Assembly: GCA_037443425.1 (NCBI GenBank)
Contig: JBBIOI010000083.1
Coordinates: 1 to 14,911 of the forward strand
DNA from: JBBIOI01 sp037443425
Lineage (GTDB): Bacteria; Desulfobacterota; BSN033; UBA1163
Direction of reading: 5' to 3'
DNA: 14,911 nt
The translations under genes and the position numbers were made by a program. Every line of letters starts with the position of its first letter. The first letter of the stretch is position 1. Of this stretch, positions 7,397-14,805 are shown piece by piece. The notes under the pieces are model-generated. The model did not search any database. It was not told the origin of the DNA and worked only from the letters and a program-made list of their open reading frames with translations.

Positions 7397-7426
7397 ATTA
7401 TAAGTCAATTTTTAAGCTTAAAAATT
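7397..7426 (-). promoter_or_regulatory. Palindrome and -10-like TATAAT upstream of ccsB
   Basis: The 144-bp gap between ccsB and the hypothetical gene holds a perfect 20-bp palindrome, AATTTTTAAGCTTAAAAATT (7407-7426). On the minus strand it sits directly upstream of a TATAAT (7397-7402), covering the place where a -35 would be. No good -35 is visible. It could be an operator for ccsB or just a product of the AT-rich composition. It has no following T-tract on the minus strand, so it is a poor terminator. Confidence 0.3.
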
Positions 7427-7501
7427 TTATAAATGTTTGAAGTAAAACGGAGAGTTATTTTATGGATGATATTATTCAAGGGTGATATTCATATTAAATA
7501 G

Positions 7502-8257
7502 TTACTTTTTCTTTACGGCTATCTTTTCTTCAGAAATAGCTTGGTTTATCTTTTTCTTTATCTTAGAACTTTCTTTTATTTCAATCTGGTAAGTTGCTTG
7601 AAATAATAATACCCCATCGTCTTTATTATTATATATGAATGATTCTATTTTGGGATATTCTTCTTTATTAAATATATTACGACAATTTCTAAGAAGATAG
7701 GCTAAATTAAAATCATCTATCTTATAGGATACTTTTAATGGATTGTTTGACTCTTCATCAACCCTTTCCAGGTTCTTTAGTTCAACATTCTTTGCAATAT
7801 GGCGATATAGTTTTAAGAATTTATCAATTTTATTTTGAGATATGGGAAAGTCCTTAAATTGCCCATCTAATTCCTTCTTGATTTCATCTTCTTGAATTTC
7901 AAATGAAACACACTTTAAATAATAATCACCATGGATCAACTCGTATTTCAATGGTTCATCAATCTTTTCTCTAAATTTTTTTATTACAAATTTTTCTTTT
8001 CCATTAGTTGCTTTAATATAAGAAACTTTAACTGGTTCGTAATAATCCTTTTCGCTTATGAAAGAATCTTCAATAATTCTTAATTCCTCCATTTTATGAC
8101 CTTGGTGATGGATTAAAAAATCCTGGAAATCATTTCTTTCATAACTTTTTATCGTTTCAAATGGATTAAAGAAATCAAATTCATACTCGGGTACCTGATC
8201 AAATTGGGTCTTCATAAAAACTTTGTCACAATTTATACATCGTATAAGCTGATTCAT
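7502..8257 (-). CDS. Hypothetical protein with N-terminal CxxC, co-transcribed with the REC-HD-GYP regulator
   Basis: A 251-aa soluble protein of unknown function. I recognise no catalytic domain. It starts with RCINCDKVF (C7, C10), half of a zinc ribbon. The only nearby extra metal-ligand candidates are H50, H51 and H54 in FLIHHQGHKMEEL, so a C2H2-type site is possible. The rest alternates charged helices and strands with no signal peptide or membrane segment, and ends in a lysine-rich tail. The ATG has GGAG 9 nt upstream and lies only 17 bp after the end of the REC-HD-GYP gene, so both should share the sigma-54-like promoter upstream of that gene. A role in the same response, as partner or target, is inferred from position only. 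Confidence 0.8.
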   Translation of the reverse strand: MNQLIRCINCDKVFMKTQFDQVPEYEFDFFNPFETIKSYERNDFQDFLIHHQGHKMEELRIIEDSFISEKDYYEPVKVSYIKATNGKEKFVIKKFREKIDEPLKYELIHGDYYLKCVSFEIQEDEIKKELDGQFKDFPISQNKIDKFLKLYRHIAKNVELKNLERVDEESNNPLKVSYKIDDFNLAYLLRNCRNIFNKEEYPKIESFIYNNKDDGVLLFQATYQIEIKESSKIKKKINQAISEEKIAVKKK

Positions 8258-8274
8258 ACTTTCTTCTCCAAAAT

Positions 8275-9402
8275 TTAAAATGAGATTGATGGCAGTTTAA
8301 AATTATCTTTCACTAAAAAAACATCATCCATTTCTTTTAATATATCTAAAAATACTGATACCAACTTCGGATCGAATTGATTCCCAGCACATTTAACCAA
8401 TTCATTTCTTGCCTCTTCCTGAGAAAGGGACCTCCTGTAAGGCCTTTCAGATGTCATACTATCATATGAATCTGATATCGCAATAATCCTTGCCCCTAAT
8501 GGAATCTGTTCACCTTTTAAACCATCTGGATATCCTGTTCCATCATATCTTTCATGATGATGTTGAATATAAGAGATGATATTTGGAGATAGATTTAAAG
8601 GAATTAAGAGTTCAATCGATTTTTTTGTATGCTGTTTTATGATTGCCCAATCAGTGGAAGTTAAAGCACCTTTTTTATTTATAAAACGATTACTTATACC
8701 AATCTTACCAATATCATGTAGATAAGAAGCTATTTGAAGCTCAATTCTATCCTTCGAGGAGAGTGATAAACGCTTAGACATAAAATCAGAGTAATAGCAG
8801 ACCCTTTCTGAATGACCTGATGTATATGGATCTTTCTCTTCAAGGGTATAGGCAAGGACCTTTGCAAATTCAAGGCAATTGGGATTATCTGTAAAATCAA
8901 TATCACTCCATTTGTAATCTCCATTACTATTTATCTCTTTTTGCAAAAAAAAGTTGGTGTCATTAGAATCATTATACTGATTATTAAAAAATCTTTTTAA
9001 TAAATCTTTAACTTTAAGGTTTAGCCTTCTTCTATTTATTGCCTTATCAAGGATACACATTATTTCAGGGACATTAAATGGTTTAGGGATGTAATCAAAA
9101 ACTCCATATCTAATCGCTTCAATTGCACTTTTTAATGTGCCATACCCAGTAATTATAATCACCATAATATCAGGGTCCATTCTTTTTATCTCCTTCAATG
9201 TTTCAATTCCAGAAAGCCCTGGCATCTTTAAGTCTAAGGTTGCAACATCAATATTAATTTGCTGGATAATTTTAATTGCCTCGTTTCCATTCTCAGCAGT
9301 AAATACATTATAATTTGGTTTTAATATCATTCTAAGTGATTCCCTTGGTCCAATCTCATCATCAACAATCAAAATATTAGGAGCATTAGATTTCTTTTCC
9401 AT
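8275..9402 (-). CDS. Response regulator with REC and HD-GYP domains (probable c-di-GMP phosphodiesterase)
   Basis: A cytoplasmic two-component response regulator, 375 aa. The receiver domain (about 8-120) has acidic pocket D14-D15, phospho-acceptor D57 (ATLDLKMPG) and K107 (YIPKPF). A linker of about 50 residues leads to an HD-GYP domain (about 178-355) with H197 (SGHSER), H229-D230 (YLHDIGKIGI) and the intact signature HHERYDGTGYP (282-292). HD-GYP proteins with these residues hydrolyse cyclic di-GMP, so this regulator is probably an enzyme that lowers the second messenger when phosphorylated. The ATG is preceded by AAGGG about 7 nt away. A strong sigma-54 promoter match ends about 43 bp upstream. 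Its receiver is close in sequence to that of the NtrC-type regulator (both contain RESLRMILK), suggesting a shared kinase. Confidence 0.93.
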   Translation of the reverse strand: MEKKSNAPNILIVDDEIGPRESLRMILKPNYNVFTAENGNEAIKIIQQINIDVATLDLKMPGLSGIETLKEIKRMDPDIMVIIITGYGTLKSAIEAIRYGVFDYIPKPFNVPEIMCILDKAINRRRLNLKVKDLLKRFFNNQYNDSNDTNFFLQKEINSNGDYKWSDIDFTDNPNCLEFAKVLAYTLEEKDPYTSGHSERVCYYSDFMSKRLSLSSKDRIELQIASYLHDIGKIGISNRFINKKGALTSTDWAIIKQHTKKSIELLIPLNLSPNIISYIQHHHERYDGTGYPDGLKGEQIPLGARIIAISDSYDSMTSERPYRRSLSQEEARNELVKCAGNQFDPKLVSVFLDILKEMDDVFLVKDNFKLPSISF

Positions 9403-9444
9403 TTTACACCCTTTTTATATTAAATATTTGAATTGGGATAAAGT

Positions 9445-9462
9445 AAGCAAAAAGTTTGCCAA
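9445..9462 (-). promoter_or_regulatory. Sigma-54 (RpoN) -24/-12 promoter for the REC-HD-GYP operon
   Basis: On the minus strand the sequence is TTGGCAAACTTTTTGCTT. It has the invariant GG (plus 9459-9460) and GC (9447-9448) exactly 10 bp apart, and fits TGGCAyr-N4-TTGCw with one mismatch at the y position. It points at the REC-HD-GYP gene. Transcription would start near 9435, giving a leader of about 33 nt. An NtrC-type activator gene lies immediately upstream. Confidence 0.8.
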
Positions 9463-9532
9463 TAAATTTAAATTTTTGCATATACAATTTTTTGTAATTA
9501 TTTGATTTAAAAAATAAATTCTAAAATATTTT

Positions 9533-9544
9533 TAGGTGGACCTA
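9533..9544. promoter_or_regulatory. Candidate activator-binding palindrome (UAS) upstream of the sigma-54 promoter
   Basis: TAGGT-GG-ACCTA is a perfect 5-bp dyad with a 2-bp centre, standing out as GC-rich in a very AT-rich gap. It is about 100 bp upstream of the predicted sigma-54 start, where NtrC-family dimers usually bind. A half-site repeat, ACCTATTT, recurs at 9576-9583, 36 bp further upstream of the first copy at 9540-9547. The rest of the 277-bp gap (9403-9679) holds no gene I can support. Confidence 0.4.
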
Positions 9545-9679
9545 TTTTTATTCTCCTCGTAAGGGAAAAAGATAAACCTATTTAAAGTAAATTTTAATAT
9601 TTTATTAATAAATATTGAAATTTATTGGTTAATTATTTTATTACAAAAATGAACTTAAACAAACAATTTTGTACAGAAT

Positions 9680-11110
9680 TTACTTATTATCGGGGATTAT
9701 TCCCAGTTTATCCATTTTGTATTTTAATATGCGGCGACTTATTCCTAAGAGGTCTGCGGCACGAGACTGAATAAAGTTTGTCCTTTTTAAGGCATCAAGT
9801 ATTATACTTTTCTCAAATTCTTCTTCTGCCTTTAAGAATGAAACTTTACCACTTAAAATAGATTCCCTTAATTCGTTTATCCTGGAATAATTATTTTGGA
9901 GGAAAGGTAGCTCATCTGTTTGAATTATATCTCTCGAGGTAAGGGCAATGATCCTTTCAATCAAATTTTCTAACTCCCTTACATTTCCTGGCCATTCATA
10001 ATTCATCATAAGTTCTAATGCTTCTGGGGAGATACCTTTTACATTTTTGTTGTTTTCCTTATTAAACTTCTTTATAAAATGATCAACAAGTAAAGGTATA
10101 TCTTCTTTTCTCTCCCTTAACGGAGGCAAAATAATTGGGACAACATTAATACGGTAGAATAAATCTTCTCTAAAAGAACCGTTCTTTATCATCTCTCTTA
10201 AATCCTTATTTGTAGCGCATATCAATCTTACATCAACTTTTATGGTTTTTGATCCACCAACACGATAGAAGGACTTCTCTTCAAGGAACCTAAGAATCTT
10301 AGCTTGCGTAGGCAGACTTAATTCACCAATTTCATCAAGAAAGAGTGTTCCCTGGTGTGCAATTTCAAATCTTCCCAACTTTTTTTCTATCGCGTTAGTG
10401 AATGCACCTCTCTCATGACCAAATAATTCACTCTCTATCAATGTATCCGGGATTGCAGCACAATTTATCGTTATAAAAGGATAATTCTTCCGATTGCTAT
10501 TAAAATGGATAGCCCTGGAGATGAGCTCCTTTCCCGTCCCACTTTCTCCCATAATTAAAACGGTAGATTTAGAATCTGCAATTTGTCTAACTATTTTAAA
10601 TATTTCTTGCATTTCTTTACTTTTACCAATTATATTTTGGAATCCAAAATTTTTATCAATCTCCTGGCGAAGGTATTTCACCTCTTTTTCAAGCGCCTGG
10701 GTCGAAAGGGCACGGCTTATTATCAGTCTTAGTTCATCTATGTCAAAAGGTTTAGTAATATAATCATAAGCACCGAGTTTCATTGCTTCAACAGCTGTCT
10801 TTACGGTTTTTGTCGCAGTTATCATTATTACAATAATGGAAGGAAACTCCTGTTTTATTCTCTCCAAAACTTTTATTCCATCTAAATCTGGCAGTATGAT
10901 ATCAAGCAATACTACGTCGGGTAGATTCTCTTTTATGGCTAAAAATGCCTCTTCTGCATTTTTAGCCATAAAAATTTCGTAATCCTTTTTTAAAATCATT
11001 CTTAATGATTCCCTTATACCAACTTCATCATCAACAATTAGAACACTTTTCAATGGCTCCTCCATAAATATTTTATGTCCATTGATATCTAAAAACCTTT
11101 CTCCTTTCAA
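9680..11110 (-). CDS. NtrC-family sigma-54-dependent response regulator (REC-AAA+-Fis HTH)
   Basis: A phosphorylation-controlled activator of sigma-54 RNA polymerase, 476 aa from the TTG start used here. The receiver (about 22-140) has D27-D28, phospho-acceptor D70 (LLDIILPD) and K120. The AAA+ domain (about 158-400) has Walker A GESGTGKE (188-195), sigma-54-contact loop GAFTNA (235-240) in place of GAFTGA, Walker B FLDE (D259, E260), arginine-finger region FREDLFYR and sensor II GNVREL. The Fis-type helix-turn-helix (about 433-472) contains AADLLGISRRILKYKM. TTG at 11110 has GAGG 7 nt upstream and overlaps the chimera gene by 38 bp. ATG at 11065 would give a more typical receiver start but has no clear ribosome site. 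Its likely target is the sigma-54 promoter in the following gap. Confidence 0.92.
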   Translation of the reverse strand: MKGERFLDINGHKIFMEEPLKSVLIVDDEVGIRESLRMILKKDYEIFMAKNAEEAFLAIKENLPDVVLLDIILPDLDGIKVLERIKQEFPSIIVIMITATKTVKTAVEAMKLGAYDYITKPFDIDELRLIISRALSTQALEKEVKYLRQEIDKNFGFQNIIGKSKEMQEIFKIVRQIADSKSTVLIMGESGTGKELISRAIHFNSNRKNYPFITINCAAIPDTLIESELFGHERGAFTNAIEKKLGRFEIAHQGTLFLDEIGELSLPTQAKILRFLEEKSFYRVGGSKTIKVDVRLICATNKDLREMIKNGSFREDLFYRINVVPIILPPLRERKEDIPLLVDHFIKKFNKENNKNVKGISPEALELMMNYEWPGNVRELENLIERIIALTSRDIIQTDELPFLQNNYSRINELRESILSGKVSFLKAEEEFEKSIILDALKRTNFIQSRAADLLGISRRILKYKMDKLGIIPDNK

Positions 11111-12614
11111 TCGGAAACCTCAAAAAGATAATTGTTCTCGGTTTTTTTTCATTTACCTCTAACCTCATAATCCCATGGTTCTTTTGTACAATCTCTTTAA
11201 TCAACTTTAATTCAAGATCTATCATTTCGTCTGGCTCTATCTTTGGAATTCCAAGAATATCCTCAAACTTTTCTGTGGGCTTTTTATACCCTGTAAAGAC
11301 AACCAGAACCTCAATCTGTTTATCATCTTTTCCCAAAAGGGGTTTAACCTCTTCTCTTTTTCTGTGATCATTTACTACTTTTGTCAGAAATCCAATGCTT
11401 CCATTAGGAGGGGTTGAAGAAAGGGCGTATTGGATCACCGAGTTAAATATATACCTTAACTGTTCATCATGAACCATTGTTTCAGGAAGATTTTTTTCAT
11501 ACTTTTTAAAAATTTTTATTCTTTTACTCTCCAACTCGATTTCATATCTTTTTAATGTCTCATCAAGAATCGAATGAATTGTATCTGTTTTAATAACTGG
11601 TATATTTACTTTAATGTAATTAAGGAGACCATCAAGGACTGAGTCAATTTTGGCAATATCTTCCGTTACAATTTTATAAAAATATTCTCTAAACTCTTTA
11701 TCATCAAACTTTTCACGTAAAAGCTGAGTAAATGTTTTGATTGAAACAAGAGGGTTTTTTATACGATGAACAAGTTCGATTAAAAAAAGTGATAATGAAT
11801 GGTTATTAGAATATCCAAAGGTTAATTCTTTCTTATCTAATCGAGGTCTTTCCTCAAGCCTTTTTAAAAAGTTTATAAATGAGCTTTTTTCGTTCTCGGT
11901 TTCGAAAAATAGATCCTTCTCCATAATATCTTCACCTTCTGAAAAGATTGAACTCCGGATGATAACATGTTCTAATTCCCTTAGATTACCAGGCCACCAG
12001 TAACTTTTTAATAGTTTAAGTACATTGGATGAGATATTTGTCTTCTTAATCTTAAGTTTTTTTGATTGCTCATTCAAAATATATTGGGCAATTGCTGGAA
12101 TTTCATCAATACGTTCCCTTAATGGAGGGATATAAATGGAAAAGATATTTAGACGATTGTAAAGATCTTCAAAAAATTTGCCCTGACTAACCATTTCTTT
12201 AAGGTCTACAGAAGATGATGTGATTATCCGTAAATTCTTTATAGGCTTTCCCTCCAACCCCTTTTTGAATATCCCATCTTCAATTATTTCTAAAAGCTTT
12301 AGTTGATAATTTATTCTTAGTTGATAAATATCTTTGAAAAATATAGTGGCAGGTATCTCTCCAAAATTTAACTCTTGAAATATTGAATATAGTTTATCAA
12401 ATATCTCGGTCGCATCTAAAACCCTGCAATCAAATTCATAAAAATTATAATCTTTCCAATCTCCAATATGATGGATTAATTTTGCAACCAATCCCTTACC
12501 AGTTCCTTCTTCACCCCAAATCAATACAGGGGCATTATTTTGTGACATTTTCTTAATAAAAGTTGCAACTTTAAATGGAATGATTGGTGAATTTAATATA
12601 TCTTGATAATTCAT
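11073..12614 (-). CDS. Chimeric protein: degenerate NtrC-type AAA+ domain fused to degenerate histidine kinase core
   Basis: An intact 513-aa soluble protein with two recognisable but decayed halves. The first half (about 1-235) is a sigma-54-activator AAA+ domain. Walker A GEEGTGKG (34-41), IPPLRERIDEIP (162-173) and sensor II WPGNLREL (207-214) remain. The GAFTGA loop is deleted: the span from C63 to the Walker B position is about 11 residues shorter than in the neighbouring regulator. Walker B DE is K94-D95. The second half (about 265-510) is a histidine kinase: H283 is kept in HRIKNPLVSIKTFTQLL, but the following acid is R284, the N-box asparagine is replaced (IQYALSST), and the G1 DxG, F and G2 boxes are gone. 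There is no receiver or HTH. It overlaps the kinase gene by 4 bp (ATGA) and the regulator gene by up to 38 bp. A scaffold or inhibitor role is inferred. Confidence 0.85.
   Translation of the reverse strand: MNYQDILNSPIIPFKVATFIKKMSQNNAPVLIWGEEGTGKGLVAKLIHHIGDWKDYNFYEFDCRVLDATEIFDKLYSIFQELNFGEIPATIFFKDIYQLRINYQLKLLEIIEDGIFKKGLEGKPIKNLRIITSSSVDLKEMVSQGKFFEDLYNRLNIFSIYIPPLRERIDEIPAIAQYILNEQSKKLKIKKTNISSNVLKLLKSYWWPGNLRELEHVIIRSSIFSEGEDIMEKDLFFETENEKSSFINFLKRLEERPRLDKKELTFGYSNNHSLSLFLIELVHRIKNPLVSIKTFTQLLREKFDDKEFREYFYKIVTEDIAKIDSVLDGLLNYIKVNIPVIKTDTIHSILDETLKRYEIELESKRIKIFKKYEKNLPETMVHDEQLRYIFNSVIQYALSSTPPNGSIGFLTKVVNDHRKREEVKPLLGKDDKQIEVLVVFTGYKKPTEKFEDILGIPKIEPDEMIDLELKLIKEIVQKNHGIMRLEVNEKKPRTIIFLRFPIERRKVFRYQWT
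11118..11121 (-). promoter_or_regulatory. Ribosome binding site supporting the TTG start of the NtrC-type regulator
   Basis: GAGG on the minus strand lies 7 nt before TTG at 11110. The alternative ATG at 11065 has no comparable purine motif at a useful distance, so this site favours the longer form with 15 additional residues. The short overlap with the chimera gene would couple their translation. Confidence 0.4.
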
Positions 12615-14791
12615 CTTCTTTCAAAAAAGTCAAAATCTTTTGGAATAGATTTATCCTCAAAGTCGGTCTTTCTTCTTTTTGGATGTTCTTGATTCAATGG
12701 TAGATTTACGAAAAATGAAGATCCTTTATCAATTTCGCTTTCAACGTGAATATAGCCTTTATGTTCCTGGACAATCTGATTGGATATCGATAAACCTAAT
12801 CCACTACCGGTCGTTTTTGTAGTAAAAAATGGATTGAAGATTTCCTCTAAATACTCCTTGGGTATTCCATGACCTGTATCTTTAAATTCTATCTGTATAT
12901 ACTGTTCTCCATTAGGTTTTGTAAAAGAACGCGATTTAACCATAATTTCGCCATTATCAGGAGTTGCTTCTATAGCATTGATTAATATATTTAAAAAGAC
13001 TTGTTTCATCTGCTCGCGATCTATATTGATTAGGGGTAAATTTGGATCTAAATTTTTTGTAATCTTAATATTTTTCTTTTTTGCTTCAGTTGAGATCAGA
13101 AGTATCATTCCATCTAAAATATTATTTATATCTTCAGGTTCAAACTTGGGATCAGAAGGCCTTGCAAAATCAAGAAGCTCGTTTATAAGTAATGCAATCC
13201 TATCAACTTCTCCTGATGCTATGTGAAGAAATTTTTCACGGAACTCTTCGTCTTCAAGCCTTTCGGGAAGAAGTTGAGTGAAGGTTTTTATAGCAACAAG
13301 TGGATTTCGTATTTCATGTGCCAGGCCTGCGGTTAAAGTCCCTAATGATGCTAAACGGTCTGCCCTTCGTATATAAGATTTTGATTTCTTTAGATCTTCA
13401 TAAAGTTTTGCATTCTCTATAGCAATTGCTGCCTGATTTGCCAAGGTTGTTAGGAGTTCGATATCTTCGTGAGAATATATCTCTTTATTAAATTTATAAC
13501 CTAAGTTAATTATTCCAATTAGCTGTTCTTTAAAAACAAGTGGAATACTCACCTGAGCTTCAAGAACAATCATCTGGTTTACAACTTTTTCTAATTCAGA
13601 AATATTTACACCTTTAGCTAATTCTTCGCATATTACAATTTCTCCTATTTTCTGAAGATAGTGGGGTAGGGGATCGTTTTTAGACAAGATGTGACCAAGC
13701 CGATCAATCATGACATTTTTTGAATCTAATAATTCGAAGCCACCCTTTTCTTCATTGAGTATAAATATAGAGGCTTTTTCTACACCCATTGTCTGGGTAA
13801 TAGTCCCTATAATCCTCTTAGAAAGGGAATTCAGGTCTAAAATACTAACCATTGCTTTACTAAAATCTGCTAAAGTTTCTCGATAATCGTATTTATCTTT
13901 AAAGAGGAATTGTTCAACCGTCTTTTCAGCCCCAGGTTTGATTCGATGAAAAAGGAATGCAACACAGAATAGGAGTAAGAATAATATGAAAGAAAATAGA
14001 TAATCGATATTCCCAAAGAATAACTTCTGGCAGATTAAAGTAAGAATGAAAGAAGGGACAAACAAAAGTACCAATAAAATAACATAAGTTGTCCCCTTCT
14101 TTAGAACTATATTAATATCCATTAACCTATGCTTTACAATTGAATACGTAGTAAAACCAACCATAATGATTGAACAAGTGGGTCCCAACCAGTTCAAAAC
14201 GGAATATCCAAACATTGGAAGGAAAAGGTTATTCAATAGTCCAAGACTTGCGGTAATAAACATTCCTATTAAACAATACTTAATCTGAAGTTTAGATAAT
14301 CCAGTTGTATATTTGTATGTATTTATCAAAAAAGAGAAACCTAATAAAATATAACTTACTAAATAAATTGAGAAAATAGGGTATAATGATCCGTAATTAA
14401 ACATTTTTTTGCCTGTCCCTAACGAAGAGACAATTTTATCAGAATATGAGAAACCTAAAAAGAAAATTGTAGGTAAGGTAATAAGTAATAATGTATATTG
14501 GGTGACTTTTCTTTTATTATCAGGAAAGAAAATTGAAAAAAGAAGAAAAGCAACAGGGATAATTGCCGATGAGGCAAAGCCAGTCTTTCCAAAAAATAAT
14601 TTTAAAAAAGGATCAGAAATCATATAAACCATGAAAAAACTGAAAGCCCATCCAGAGGCGGCCCATGCAAGGATAGAAAATATAACATTGATTTTTGGAA
14701 AAGTACTGTTTTCCCTTTTTATAAATACTAAAAAGGCAAGAAACAGATTTACAAGAAAGGCAATAAAAAGTGAAACAACTGGGATAGACAA
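12611..14791 (-). CDS. Membrane sensor histidine kinase (7TM-GAF-HisKA-HATPase)
   Basis: A 726-aa sensor kinase, the presumed phosphodonor for the NtrC-type regulator. About eight hydrophobic segments fill residues 1-285, resembling the 7TM sensing modules of such kinases. A GAF-like domain follows (about 305-460), ending in ANQAAIAIENAKLYEDL. The kinase core has H492 in LAHEIRNPLVAIKTFTQLL, N-box N601/N605 (NILINAIEAT), G1 D638-x-G640, F-box FNPFFTTK and G2 GSGLGL. All are intact, so it should autophosphorylate. A charged tail after 700 has no known match. The start is TTG with AGGAG 7 nt upstream, and no in-frame ATG precedes it. It begins 14 bp after the beta-ketoacyl synthase stop, so the two may be co-transcribed. 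It overlaps the chimera gene in ATGA. The signal it senses is unknown. Confidence 0.93.
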   Translation of the reverse strand: MSIPVVSLFIAFLVNLFLAFLVFIKRENSTFPKINVIFSILAWAASGWAFSFFMVYMISDPFLKLFFGKTGFASSAIIPVAFLLFSIFFPDNKRKVTQYTLLLITLPTIFFLGFSYSDKIVSSLGTGKKMFNYGSLYPIFSIYLVSYILLGFSFLINTYKYTTGLSKLQIKYCLIGMFITASLGLLNNLFLPMFGYSVLNWLGPTCSIIMVGFTTYSIVKHRLMDINIVLKKGTTYVILLVLLFVPSFILTLICQKLFFGNIDYLFSFILFLLLFCVAFLFHRIKPGAEKTVEQFLFKDKYDYRETLADFSKAMVSILDLNSLSKRIIGTITQTMGVEKASIFILNEEKGGFELLDSKNVMIDRLGHILSKNDPLPHYLQKIGEIVICEELAKGVNISELEKVVNQMIVLEAQVSIPLVFKEQLIGIINLGYKFNKEIYSHEDIELLTTLANQAAIAIENAKLYEDLKKSKSYIRRADRLASLGTLTAGLAHEIRNPLVAIKTFTQLLPERLEDEEFREKFLHIASGEVDRIALLINELLDFARPSDPKFEPEDINNILDGMILLISTEAKKKNIKITKNLDPNLPLINIDREQMKQVFLNILINAIEATPDNGEIMVKSRSFTKPNGEQYIQIEFKDTGHGIPKEYLEEIFNPFFTTKTTGSGLGLSISNQIVQEHKGYIHVESEIDKGSSFFVNLPLNQEHPKRRKTDFEDKSIPKDFDFFERR

Positions 14792-14798
14792 ATTTATA

Positions 14799-14803
14799 CT
14801 CCT
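14799..14803 (-). promoter_or_regulatory. Ribosome binding site fixing the TTG start of the sensor kinase
   Basis: AGGAG on the minus strand is 7 nt before the TTG at 14791. The first membrane segment begins directly after this codon, and no ATG or GTG lies in a better position, so TTG is the likely true start. Confidence 0.65.
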
Positions 14804-14805
14804 AA

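Noticed and set aside
7463..7486. A seven-codon plus-strand frame with a GGAGAG motif upstream
   Set aside because: It is too short and has no promoter or conservation evidence. The purine motif is likely chance.
9595..9640. AT-rich imperfect inverted repeats after the NtrC gene considered as a terminator
   Set aside because: The stems are pure A/T with no GC core or clear T-tract, so they cannot be distinguished from composition.
11073..12614. Calling the chimera a pseudogene
   Set aside because: The frame is intact for 513 codons, the flanking overlaps are precise, and the losses are confined to catalytic motifs while structural motifs persist. Decay by drift would be expected to introduce stops or frameshifts.
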